NCBI GenBank assembly: GCA_937996625.1
Contig: CALKVA010000013.1
Location: 1-61,457, forward strand
Direction of reading: 5' to 3'
Source of the DNA: UBA5951 sp009936885
GTDB taxonomy: Bacteria; Pseudomonadota; Alphaproteobacteria; Puniceispirillales; Puniceispirillaceae
Length of the DNA: 61,457 nucleotides
How positions within the stretch are numbered: position 1 is the first letter of the stretch; each line of letters starts with the position of its first letter. The notes beneath the pieces are model-generated. The model was not told where the DNA came from and ran no database searches. It saw only the letters and a program-made list of their open reading frames with translations. A program made the position numbers and the translations under genes. Below, piece after piece: positions 53,384-61,457 of the stretch.

Positions 53384-54013
53384 ATGGAATTAGAAAACAG
53401 ATTTATAGTTCCTCTTGGCAGGCCTGATGCGATGAAAGTTCTTACAGATGTTCCAAGGATAGCTCCATGTATTCCCGGGGCAAGCTTGACTGGGGAAGAA
53501 GATGGCCTTTATAGCGGTCAGGCAAATGTAAGGCTAGGTCCGGTTGCCTTAAGCTTTGCTGGCACTGCTTCCATTACATCGATTGATAATAATGCTCATA
53601 CAGCGCAGGTTAAGGCACAGGGATCTGATAAAAAAGGCCGCGGTCAAGCTGAGGCAACATTGACATTTGCGCTTGAAGAAGCAGAAAATGGTCAAACAGA
53701 AGTGATTGTTCGAACAGATGTATTGCTGTCTGGTTCAATCGCTCAATATGGAAGAGCGAGCGGGTTAATAAATGTGGTTGCAGGGCAAATCGTCTCTCAG
53801 TTTTCTGAAAACCTAAAAACAGATATTTTAGAAAAACAGGGCGATGGTGTTGAACAAGCAGCTTCTGGAGATTTCGAAGCAGAAACCAATCAGCAAGAAA
53901 CGCCAACAGATAATTCCAGCAAGCAATCTTCCACCAGGGCACCTAAAAACGAGTTAAATGTTTTTACATTGCTGGTCGCCATCGTGAAAAGTTGGTTTAC
54001 CAGATCTAAATAG
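53384..54013 (+). CDS. CoxG-like SRPBCC-family protein
   Basis: A 209-residue protein of the CO-dehydrogenase subunit G (CoxG) family, START/SRPBCC fold (about 1-140). Typical segments are PRIAPCIPGASL near the N-terminus and GPVALSFAGTASI, both seen in CoxG proteins, which help recruit molybdenum hydroxylases to the membrane. The middle is acidic and Gln/Thr/Ser-rich (about 150-185), and the C-terminus has a short hydrophobic helix (VFTLLVAIVKSWF) that could attach it to the membrane. No coxL, coxM or coxS genes are in the window, though moaC and moeA are. Confidence 0.85.
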   Translation: MELENRFIVPLGRPDAMKVLTDVPRIAPCIPGASLTGEEDGLYSGQANVRLGPVALSFAGTASITSIDNNAHTAQVKAQGSDKKGRGQAEATLTFALEEAENGQTEVIVRTDVLLSGSIAQYGRASGLINVVAGQIVSQFSENLKTDILEKQGDGVEQAASGDFEAETNQQETPTDNSSKQSSTRAPKNELNVFTLLVAIVKSWFTRSK

Positions 54014-54024
54014 GAATAAGGATA

Positions 54025-54102
54025 TATCTGTTTTCAGTAATGGAAAATTACCTCTTCTACGCCTTGCAACTTATTCCTGCTACAGTTAAAACCTAACAGA
54101 TA
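54025..54102 (+). promoter_or_regulatory. Possible structured leader upstream of hom
   Basis: A perfect eight-base closing stem (TATCTGTT at 54025-54032 with AACAGATA at 54095-54102) encloses a perfect hairpin GTAAT-GGAAA-ATTAC (54037-54051) and more sequence. It ends about 25 bases before the hom ATG. The layout resembles a leader RNA, but I do not recognise it as a known riboswitch. Confidence 0.35.
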
Positions 54103-54127
54103 AAAATCTTGGAAGGGTTGTAATTTT

Positions 54128-55420
54128 ATGTCACAAATTCGGATTGGAATTGCTGGGCTTGGCATCGTTGGAGCTGAAACAGCGCGACAAATTATCTCCT
54201 CGCAGGATATTCTCTCCCGCAGAGCAGGAAAAAATCTTAAGATTATTGCGGTTAGCGCAAGACATAAAGCGAAGGATCGCGGGTTCCCGCTAGATGACAT
54301 CGTATTTTATACAGACCCGCTAAAACTGTTGGATCATGATGATATAGACGTAATTATAGAGCTAATTGGAGGTGAGGGAGGTGTTGCACTTAGCTTATGC
54401 CAGAAAGCCTTGCAAGCTGGAAAGCACATTATTACAGCCAATAAAGCAATGATTGCGCATCATGGATTTTCGTTATCCAAACTGGCAGAAGATAATAATG
54501 TTACACTTCAGTTTGAAGCTGCAGTCGCTGGCGGCATTCCTGCAATTAAAATTTTGCGGGAGGGTCTTGCTGGAAACCAAATAGAAACAGTTGCAGGTAT
54601 ATTAAACGGAACCTGTAATTACATATTGTCAGAGATGACATCCTCTAATAGCGCATTTCCAGACGTCCTAAAAGAAGCACAACATAAAGGTTTTGCAGAA
54701 GCAGATCCAAGTTTTGATATTGATGGGGTAGATGCTGCCCATAAATTGGCAATCTTATCTACTATCGCTTTTGAGCAAAAAATTGAATTCTCCAGCCTTT
54801 CTATCTCAGGTATAAGAAATGTTTCTGATATTGATATAAACTATGCAGCAAAACTTGGATATTGTTTGAAGCTACTTGGTATTGCACAACGCGGCGGGCC
54901 GGCTGAGGTTACGATGGCGCTCATTTCTGATGATGAGCAGCTTGCATTAGTAAATGGCGCTCTCAATGCGGTGAGTTATAGCGGCGCGCCTGTTCAATCC
55001 TCAATCTGCATTGGCCCAGGCGCTGGTGCGGGGCCAACTTCTTCTGCTGTGCTTGCAGACTTAATAGATATTTCAAGAGGGCTTGCAAATTACGCATATG
55101 GAAGTCCAGTAGATTTGCTGTCAGAGCAAAAATTAGCATCTCAAACATCCAAAGAGCAATGTTATTACTTGCGAATTGCTGTTACAGATAAGCCTGGAGT
55201 CTTATCACAGATTTCAGCAGTGTTGAGAGATCATGGGCTGTCTATAGCTTCAATGATACAAAATGGTCAGTCAGAAGAGGGCCCTGTATTCTTGGTATTA
55301 ACAACTCATAAATGTGCAAAAATCGATATTGAACAGGCCGCTGAGGTAATAGGGAATACCGACCATGTGCTAGATTCACCGATGGTTATACCTATCTTTG
55401 ACAAAGGTTTTTTTAGCTAA
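54128..55420 (+). CDS. hom: Homoserine dehydrogenase
   Basis: Reduces aspartate semialdehyde to homoserine on the way to methionine, threonine and isoleucine. The 430-residue monofunctional enzyme has the NAD(P) loop GIAGLGIVG, TANKAMIAHHG, the NGTCNYIL motif, EADPSFDIDGVDAAHKL (catalytic Lys region) and a C-terminal ACT domain (about 345-420) starting ITDKPGVLSQ-like. It is not fused to aspartokinase. recJ begins two bases after its stop, so they are probably co-transcribed. Confidence 0.96.
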   Translation: MSQIRIGIAGLGIVGAETARQIISSQDILSRRAGKNLKIIAVSARHKAKDRGFPLDDIVFYTDPLKLLDHDDIDVIIELIGGEGGVALSLCQKALQAGKHIITANKAMIAHHGFSLSKLAEDNNVTLQFEAAVAGGIPAIKILREGLAGNQIETVAGILNGTCNYILSEMTSSNSAFPDVLKEAQHKGFAEADPSFDIDGVDAAHKLAILSTIAFEQKIEFSSLSISGIRNVSDIDINYAAKLGYCLKLLGIAQRGGPAEVTMALISDDEQLALVNGALNAVSYSGAPVQSSICIGPGAGAGPTSSAVLADLIDISRGLANYAYGSPVDLLSEQKLASQTSKEQCYYLRIAVTDKPGVLSQISAVLRDHGLSIASMIQNGQSEEGPVFLVLTTHKCAKIDIEQAAEVIGNTDHVLDSPMVIPIFDKGFFS

Positions 55421-55422
55421 GA

Positions 55423-57240
55423 ATGATAGATGTTTCTTCCTCATCATCTGATAACCTTATGAATGTTCAATCTTCATTATCAGGAGCAAAATGGGTATCC
55501 CAGCCATCAGATTTTAAAGATGATGTGGTTAGACGTCAGGCATTGCGACTGCAGGAAACACATGCTCTGCATCCTGCAATGTGTCTGTATCTAGCCAGAA
55601 AAGGCGTTTTTTCTGATCAGGTTGATACCTATCTTGACCCAAAATTAAAGATTTTATTGCCAGAGCCATTTTCATTTAAAGGCATGGAAGAGGCAACGCA
55701 AAGACTGGTTCATGCAGTTGAACAGCACGAGAAAATTGGAATTTTTGGTGACTATGACGTTGATGGTGCATGCTCTGCTGCTCTATTTCACAAGGTTTTA
55801 ACATCTCTTGGCTGTGATGTTGAGATTCATATTCCAGATAGATTTACAGAAGGTTATGGGCCAAATATAAATGCATTACAAAAGCTAAAGGATAATAACG
55901 CATCTCTTATATTAACAGTTGATTGTGGTATAATGGCACATGAACCCCTAACAGCAGCTAGTGAGGGCGGGCTAGATATCATCGTAATTGATCATCATCT
56001 AGCAGGACCGAATTTGCCAAAGGCGATAGCGGTGGTAAATCCAAATCGTCTTGATGATGAGAGTGGGTTTGGATTTTTATGCGCAGCAGGTGTTTGTTTT
56101 ATTACATGCGTTGCATTGCTTCGCGCATTGCGCCAATCAGGACATACAGAATTGCCTGATTTGCTATCCTTTCTTGATCTTGTTGGGCTTGCCACATTAT
56201 GTGATGTTGTTCCCATTGAAAGTCTGAATAGAGCGTTCATCAGGCAAGGGCTTGTTATAATGCGTAATCGGGGGAATACGGGTCTTGCCGCATTAGCAGA
56301 TGTTGCTGGGTTGGATAAGGTGGTTGGCGAGTATGAATGCGGATTTGTTCTTGGCCCTCGAATTAACGCAGCTGGTAGAATGGGCAAATCTGATATAGGT
56401 GTGAAATTATTGCTAGAATCAGATCACGAAATTTCTGTCTCATTAGCCATAAAGTTAGATGAGTTAAATAAACAAAGACGGTCTATCGAGCAAGAAATTA
56501 CGGTTCATGCGACTCAACAAGCCGAAGCTCAATTAGAAGAAAATCCAGATCTTCTTGTGCTTGTGCTTGCGGATAAAAGCTATAATGAGGGTGTGTTGGG
56601 CATTGTGGCAGGCAGATTGAAGGAGCTATTTGCAAGGCCCGTATTTGTACTTGGAGTATCGCCTGACAATATAGCAAAAGGCTCTGGCAGAAGCATTCCA
56701 TCGATTGCGCTTGGAAGCCTTGTTTTAGCGGCACGTCAAAGTGGCATCTTGCTTACAGGCGGCGGACATGACATGGCTGCTGGCGCCAGCCTTAATATCG
56801 ATAAGCTAGAAGAATTTAGGTTATTTCTGGCACAAAAAATATCAGCTAATATCTCCGTACTGCCGCAAAGAGAATTTGAAGTTACCGCCACTATTTCAGT
56901 TGCAGGTTGCACATCTGATTTAGTTAGTACGATTGAGAGTTGTGGTCCTTTTGGTTCTGGTCAACCAGAACCCAAGTTACTGCTTACGCATATTTCGGTT
57001 AGCCAAGTAAAATGGGTAGGTGCAACAAAATCTCACTTTACCGCATTGTTGGATGATGGAACCTCACGGCCTCTTAAATCTATTATGTTTAATGTTGCTG
57101 GTACCAAAATAGGTAATACACTTAAGTCAATAAATGAGTTGGGTCCTTTGAAAGTGCTCGGAAAACTTAAGCGTGATGAATGGCGCGGGGGAAAATCAGT
57201 GCAGTTTTTAATAGAAGATATCGCACGGCAGTTTGATTAG
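55423..57240 (+). CDS. recJ: Single-strand-specific exonuclease RecJ
   Basis: 5'-3' single-stranded DNA exonuclease in recombination and mismatch repair. The 605-residue DHH-family protein has motif I FGDYDVDGACSAAL, motif II TVDCGI, motif III VIDHH, motif IV LCDVVPI, the DHHA1 motif GGGHDMAAGAS and a C-terminal OB-fold. All metal-binding residues are present. It follows hom by two bases. The next feature is a tRNA gene 119 bases downstream. Confidence 0.96.
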   Translation: MIDVSSSSSDNLMNVQSSLSGAKWVSQPSDFKDDVVRRQALRLQETHALHPAMCLYLARKGVFSDQVDTYLDPKLKILLPEPFSFKGMEEATQRLVHAVEQHEKIGIFGDYDVDGACSAALFHKVLTSLGCDVEIHIPDRFTEGYGPNINALQKLKDNNASLILTVDCGIMAHEPLTAASEGGLDIIVIDHHLAGPNLPKAIAVVNPNRLDDESGFGFLCAAGVCFITCVALLRALRQSGHTELPDLLSFLDLVGLATLCDVVPIESLNRAFIRQGLVIMRNRGNTGLAALADVAGLDKVVGEYECGFVLGPRINAAGRMGKSDIGVKLLLESDHEISVSLAIKLDELNKQRRSIEQEITVHATQQAEAQLEENPDLLVLVLADKSYNEGVLGIVAGRLKELFARPVFVLGVSPDNIAKGSGRSIPSIALGSLVLAARQSGILLTGGGHDMAAGASLNIDKLEEFRLFLAQKISANISVLPQREFEVTATISVAGCTSDLVSTIESCGPFGSGQPEPKLLLTHISVSQVKWVGATKSHFTALLDDGTSRPLKSIMFNVAGTKIGNTLKSINELGPLKVLGKLKRDEWRGGKSVQFLIEDIARQFD

Positions 57241-57310
57241 GGATAAAACGCTACTTATATTTATTATAATTATAACTGAGCAATTATTAAAAAACATGCT
57301 AAAAAAAAAG

Positions 57311-57339
57311 TTGATTTATCACCATAATAGAATTACATA
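57311..57339 (+). promoter_or_regulatory. Candidate promoter of the tRNA-Glu gene
   Basis: TTGATT (57311-57316) and TACATA (57334-57339) are 17 bases apart, 20 bases before the tRNA. The -35 match is fair, the -10 weak. Confidence 0.35.
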
Positions 57340-57359
57340 AAGCACACTGTGATTGCTAC

Positions 57360-57435
<76 letters not shown>

Positions 57436-57469
57436 CATTTTTTCACAATAAATACAGTACTTTAAGACA

Positions 57470-57498
57470 CCTCGGAGAATTTCTCTGAGGTTTTTTTT
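57470..57498 (+). terminator. Rho-independent terminator downstream of tRNA-Glu
   Basis: CCTCGGAGA and TCTCTGAGG form a nine-base stem (one G-T pair) with a three-base loop ATT, followed by eight T residues. It would end the tRNA transcript. Confidence 0.9.
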
Positions 57499-57504
57499 GT
57501 GCAA

Positions 57505-57538
57505 ATGCATACAAAATGCATACAAAATTGAATACAAA
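57505..57538. repeat. Short tandem direct repeats next to tRNA-Glu
   Basis: ATGCATACAAA occurs twice in direct tandem (57505-57515, 57516-57526) and is followed by a 12-base variant ATTGAATACAAA (57527-57538). It lies just after the terminator. The spacing of about one helical turn is like protein-binding iterons (for example recombinase or excisionase arm sites). No integrase gene is in the window. The rest of the 57241-57647 interval holds the tRNA, promoter, terminator and AT-rich sequence without other signals. Confidence 0.6.
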
Positions 57539-57647
57539 AATTTTTTCAATCACATAGAAATCCAATTGTTATTGCGGATATTACTTATTTTGTTTAAAAT
57601 TATAAAAGTATCATGTTCACTACTTTATAATTTCTGAGGTTCCTGTT

Positions 57648-60600
57648 ATGACTGCATTTATAAGTTTTTCCTCCGCGACATTAGAATATGTTCAAGATGA
57701 ACCTTTTATTAGGTTTTCAGGAACAATCGATAATCATTCTGAATTAGAATCTATATACGGTAGTTTCAATTATATAAACGGTTTTGATTTTAATTATCTA
57801 TCATCAAATGATGATAGTAGTGGTTCCATTAGATATTGGTATCCAGTCGATCTTAATGAAAACCCAGAAAATTTTGAATTCTTAATGAAAGTTCCTGCAT
57901 GGATACAAGATCCCGCATTTTATTTCTATGAATTTGGCGGTAATGTGGAATACGGAGATGAATGGATAAATATTAGCCCATCTGAAAATGAGCAACCTGA
58001 AAATCTATTAATCAATTTAAGGCCCGAATCCGAAGATTTAACACCACCTAATATAATTCTAGATTCATTTGATAATGAAAATATATTGGGCATTCCAACT
58101 CTAGTTTTTGCGGGCAATGCCTCGGACAATGAAGAAATAGATTCTTTATTATTTAATTTTAAGATTAATTTTGATTCTGATTATAGTTTGGTTTCTTCCT
58201 ATCTTTTATCAGATGTGTTGAATGAAGATGGAAGTTTTAGAGTGGAATTCATTCCGCCCGAATGGACATGGGAAAACAATCTTACTGATATTCAATTAAA
58301 TAATGCGTTAGCCATAGACACTAGCGGAAATATTACACTTGTTATGGGTAACGGAATTGATGAATATGGGTGGTATAGTTTTGAGACAGCCTCTGATTCA
58401 CCAGAGGGTGGATGGAATAATCTTTTTTCCTCTGAACTTAGGGACTCAGAAAATGGAGAATGGTCGCACGACCTAAAGTTGCCAAATTGGTTAACTTTGA
58501 ATAACGGCCAGTTTTTTTCTGAAAATAGAAAAGGTTCTTATGTAAATTTCTCTGAAGAAGAGTTTGACTTTTCTGATGGAGTGATTTTAGCAGCAAATTC
58601 TATTAGGAATCCTGATAATTCAAACATATTAATCCATGAGCTGTTAATTGATGAGGCTGATAATCAGGGAGATGGTGGTGATAAAATAGATATTTTTGGC
58701 ACCTTTTATGATGATAAAATTAATTTATCTAAGATTGGATACGAAATTATTGATATAGAATTATCTCCCGGAAATGACTTTTACTTTCGTGATTTTAATC
58801 CAAATGATAACCTTGAAAACACCCAATTAGAAGTAAATGGACTCAAATTTTTTTCAGCGTATCAAGACACAGGATTACTAATACCAGATGGCACATTCAC
58901 CTTCGATAATTCTGGTGAAGGCATGATAGTGAGCTCTGATGGATTTGGAATTAGTACATTTAATTTTAATGCTGAGGAGATAGCAACAACTCCTTTTGAC
59001 GATATTTATATCGGAGGAAACCAAGAATATGAGGGCATAAGACTAGCTGGCGGGCATGACAAACTTTATCTTGAAGAAGATACTGAAGTGTCAATCCAAA
59101 TTGATTTAGAAGACTTTGATGAATACGAGAGTTTTGATTCTGCTTTTGCTGAAATTTATGGCTTTGGAGGTTTGCACGATTATATTGAATTTGAAGCTGA
59201 AATTGATACAGCTTTCGACAGTATTGATCAGATACTAATCTCATACTCAGAAGAAAAGACAATAATTGGAATAGACAGCCCTTTTTATCAAAAAGACAAT
59301 TTAATAGAACTCGATGGTGATTTAGAACTAATGGTTGCAGAACTCCGGAACGACCATGAATCTAAAATTTCATTGATGTTTTCAGACAATCAAGATTTTC
59401 AAAATTCTTATTGGGTTAATGATGATGTTAATTCTTTGTTTTTATCTGATTCAGCGGCTGGTATTCCTATATATCTTGAAGATGGATTTGGTATTAACCC
59501 CATTGCCCCACTCTCAGATATTGTGTTTGAGAAGGACGAGACGAATAATGTCACAACGTTATCCATTAATTCATCTGAAAGTCAAATTGAAGATTTAATA
59601 ACAATAGACGGGTTACATGATTTATTTTCGTTTCAGTATAATTCATGGGGTAATATTGTGTTCTCGTTTGGCCAGCTGTTACCAGAATATCGTCTTGATG
59701 ATGATGATAATTTTTTTCTTGGGTCTGATTTTCATGAAAATTTAATTTATGGACTGGGGGGTGATGATTTGCTCGCTGGAGGCTCTCTGGGTGATAAAAT
59801 CTATGGTGGTTTCGGTGATGACCATACACTTGTGGGTGGTCTAGGCAGCGACCTAATTGATGGTGGAGAGGGGTGGGATAGGATTTATGAAGACGCACAT
59901 CCTCACCCATTAGAATTTAACCTTTCAAACAATACTGTAACAGACCTAGTTAACGGAGACGTGGACACAATAGTATCTATTGAGTCTGTCTTTGGCACTA
60001 GGAATGATGATATTTTTATAGGTTTTGAAGATCCTCTAATGCGATCCTCATTTGATAGTCTTGGAGGAGTAGACCAATTAACTGGCGGACCTGGTGATAA
60101 TTATTATCGTGTAAACGTTTCTGAAGAAAGTATCAACTCGCATAAGTTGATTATCACTGATTTTGATAGCCATTCAAATCAAATGTATGAATGGCAAAAT
60201 GATGAACAGCAACATAATAATTTGTATGTATCGGATACCATTAAAATTGTTGGACAGTTTCTCGATCCAGATGATTCACAATGGTTTGATAAATTGTCAA
60301 TAGAAATTGACCAAACCGAAGCAACTTTAGAACAAGTTGGCAAGCCACAAACTTTAGTTGGTTTTTCTACACAGATGGGTGAGGTAGATGATGTAGTAAA
60401 GCTCTATGGTGATTTTGATATTAGATATGCACAGTTAGAACCTGATGGTGATGTTAAAATTAAATTAAAAAATAATAATATTGAAGAAACTCATAATAGA
60501 ATTTGGAAAAGCTCTACCGATGATCTGTTCATCAGACACTTAGATGCTGAAACGGATGTTATTGCTTTGGTAAGTGAGGATATAACAAAACAAAAAATTG

Positions 60601-61457
60601 TGCATGGTTTCGATATAAGAGGGTGGGAAAAAGAACTTATTTTTTCTTACGACTATGAAAATGTTGAAACGGAAATAAGTGTAGATACAGAAGTAAATTC
60701 ATCAAACATCACTGTTGATGGGTATTACGAATTATCACCAGAAACAAAAATGTATTCCTCTGACTACGGAAATTATTCCTATGTTGAGTTATTTTTGAGA
60801 TTAGATCAGGTTCAAGAAACCCCTATTGTTGACCAAGATAATAACAATAACAAAGTGGGATCAAATTCTCAAATTGGTGATGAAGTTGGTATAACTGCTT
60901 TTGATGGTGAATTGAACCAGCTAGGAGAAGTAAGCTATTCATTGTTAGAAAATCCCAACAATAAGTTTGATATAAATGAAATAACCGGGATAGTAACATT
61001 AAACGCTGAAGTGAACTTTGAGGAATCAGAAGAATACAAAATCATTGTTGAGGCCATTGTCCAAAATGATATTTCTAAAGTTAAAGAATTTTTTGTTGAA
61101 GTTTTGGATGATGTAAGAGATGTAAATCATTCAGATAATGTTATTAATCTTGATACATTAGAAACTGGTATAAAAGTATTCCGTTCCGACAAAGACCCTG
61201 ATGAAAGTATCTTCTATAGTCTTCTTGATGACTCAGATGGCAGATTTGAGATAAATTCTAGAACTGGGGAAGTTAAAGTTATTGAGGGCTCAGAATTTTC
61301 TGAATATCCCACACTTCAAAATTCGCAATCAAATGTTATTACTATTCAAGCAACCTCTGAAGACGGGAGTTTTTCAACCGCTGATTTTGAGTATTTTCTT
61401 GATCATCCAGAAGAGCCTAATCACTCCGCTACGGGAGTATATTTTGATCGGTCTTCT
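57648..61457 (+). CDS. Giant RTX/cadherin-like secreted protein, C-terminus beyond window
   Basis: An open frame of 1,270 codons with no stop, truncated by the window edge. ATG at 57648 has GAGG eight bases upstream. The product is very acidic (rich in Asp, Glu, Asn, Ser) and I see no cysteine. There is no N-terminal signal peptide, as in type I secretion substrates, whose signal is C-terminal. Residues about 1-690 hold Ig-like or uncharacterised beta domains, including a DTSGN-type segment. RTX-like nonapeptides (GLGGDDLLAGG, GGFGDD, GGLGSDLIDGG) fall at about 691-748, with a degenerate patch at about 781-825. From about 1081 two cadherin-like repeats appear (FDINEITGIVTL; FEINSRTGEVKV). Calcium binding, adhesion or surface-layer function are inferences. 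GC content of sampled lines is about 20-32 percent, below the core genes. Confidence 0.8.
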   Translation, partial: MTAFISFSSATLEYVQDEPFIRFSGTIDNHSELESIYGSFNYINGFDFNYLSSNDDSSGSIRYWYPVDLNENPENFEFLMKVPAWIQDPAFYFYEFGGNVEYGDEWINISPSENEQPENLLINLRPESEDLTPPNIILDSFDNENILGIPTLVFAGNASDNEEIDSLLFNFKINFDSDYSLVSSYLLSDVLNEDGSFRVEFIPPEWTWENNLTDIQLNNALAIDTSGNITLVMGNGIDEYGWYSFETASDSPEGGWNNLFSSELRDSENGEWSHDLKLPNWLTLNNGQFFSENRKGSYVNFSEEEFDFSDGVILAANSIRNPDNSNILIHELLIDEADNQGDGGDKIDIFGTFYDDKINLSKIGYEIIDIELSPGNDFYFRDFNPNDNLENTQLEVNGLKFFSAYQDTGLLIPDGTFTFDNSGEGMIVSSDGFGISTFNFNAEEIATTPFDDIYIGGNQEYEGIRLAGGHDKLYLEEDTEVSIQIDLEDFDEYESFDSAFAEIYGFGGLHDYIEFEAEIDTAFDSIDQILISYSEEKTIIGIDSPFYQKDNLIELDGDLELMVAELRNDHESKISLMFSDNQDFQNSYWVNDDVNSLFLSDSAAGIPIYLEDGFGINPIAPLSDIVFEKDETNNVTTLSINSSESQIEDLITIDGLHDLFSFQYNSWGNIVFSFGQLLPEYRLDDDDNFFLGSDFHENLIYGLGGDDLLAGGSLGDKIYGGFGDDHTLVGGLGSDLIDGGEGWDRIYEDAHPHPLEFNLSNNTVTDLVNGDVDTIVSIESVFGTRNDDIFIGFEDPLMRSSFDSLGGVDQLTGGPGDNYYRVNVSEESINSHKLIITDFDSHSNQMYEWQNDEQQHNNLYVSDTIKIVGQFLDPDDSQWFDKLSIEIDQTEATLEQVGKPQTLVGFSTQMGEVDDVVKLYGDFDIRYAQLEPDGDVKIKLKNNNIEETHNRIWKSSTDDLFIRHLDAETDVIALVSEDITKQKIVHGFDIRGWEKELIFSYDYENVETEISVDTEVNSSNITVDGYYELSPETKMYSSDYGNYSYVELFLRLDQVQETPIVDQDNNNNKVGSNSQIGDEVGITAFDGELNQLGEVSYSLLENPNNKFDINEITGIVTLNAEVNFEESEEYKIIVEAIVQNDISKVKEFFVEVLDDVRDVNHSDNVINLDTLETGIKVFRSDKDPDESIFYSLLDDSDGRFEINSRTGEVKVIEGSEFSEYPTLQNSQSNVITIQATSEDGSFSTADFEYFLDHPEEPNHSATGVYFDRSS

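Noticed and set aside
53610..53942. 110-codon minus-strand frame inside the CoxG-like gene
   Set aside because: Leu/Gln-rich shadow, no start context, and it covers a strongly supported gene on the other strand.
57505..57538. Possible CRISPR array
   Set aside because: Units are only 11-12 bases and directly adjacent with no spacers. They are iteron-like or accidental, not CRISPR. No other repeat-spacer pattern or cas gene is visible anywhere in the window.
59566..59910. 114-codon minus-strand open frame inside the RTX gene
   Set aside because: Low-complexity His/Gln-rich composition is what the reverse strand of Asp/Asn-rich coding repeats gives; no ribosome-binding site and no family resemblance.

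Overview
The window is a stretch of alphaproteobacterial chromosome of moderate to low GC (roughly 40 percent by eye). Several blocks of gene order are typical of Alphaproteobacteria: rpoZ-rsh-pdxJ-acpS-lepB-rnc-era-recO-parC; proS-lolC-lolD-dnaE; rpsB-tsf-pyrH-frr-uppS-cdsA-dxr-rseP-bamA-skp-lpxD-fabZ-lpxA-lpxI-lpxB; gltA and gltX; trpG-trpD-trpC-moaC-moeA-lexA; and rplM-rpsI. Family-level signs agree: a short prolyl-tRNA synthetase, a Mg-type HemB, a GTTC-N7-GTTC LexA box, LpxI instead of LpxH, and a bifunctional Rsh. The compact layout, with many 1-11 bp overlaps, would suit a marine lineage such as SAR116, but that placement is an inference.

Layout. 1-4 kb: hibernation factor, a PLP ammonia-lyase, dapA, smpB and a family-5 uracil-DNA glycosylase. 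4-15 kb: folK, rpoZ, the stringent-response enzyme rsh, a DUF2062 membrane protein, then pdxJ to parC (vitamin B6, acyl carrier protein activation, signal peptidase, RNase III, Era, RecO, topoisomerase IV). 15-18 kb, minus strand: bpt, ilvA, hemB. 18-26 kb: a 3-hydroxyisobutyryl-CoA hydrolase, proS, lolC, lolD, dnaE. 26-41 kb: one long plus-strand run from translation (rpsB, tsf, frr) through isoprenoid and phospholipid precursors (dxr, uppS, cdsA) to outer-membrane assembly (rseP, bamA, skp) and lipid A (lpxD, fabZ, lpxA, lpxI, lpxB). 41-49 kb, mostly minus strand: gltA, gltX, a decayed comEC, lexA, molybdenum-cofactor genes and trpGDC. 49-57 kb: rplM-rpsI, then an accessory pocket (old-yellow-enzyme oxidoreductase, an alpha/beta-hydrolase without its nucleophile serine, a zeta-like GST with an altered active-site motif, a CoxG-like protein), then hom and recJ.

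The last 4 kb differ from the rest. After a tRNA-Glu gene and a strong terminator there is a short array of 11-12 bp direct repeats. A single very acidic, AT-rich open frame then runs off the window end (1,270 codons with no stop). It encodes an RTX/cadherin-like, probably type-I-secreted surface protein. The composition shift next to a tRNA gene suggests the edge of a genomic island.

I did not find a clear multi-gene undescribed system. The best leads are the tRNA-Glu boundary with its giant RTX/cadherin protein, the comEC remnant, the Ser-to-Gly hydrolase, and candidate structured leaders before rpsB and hom.
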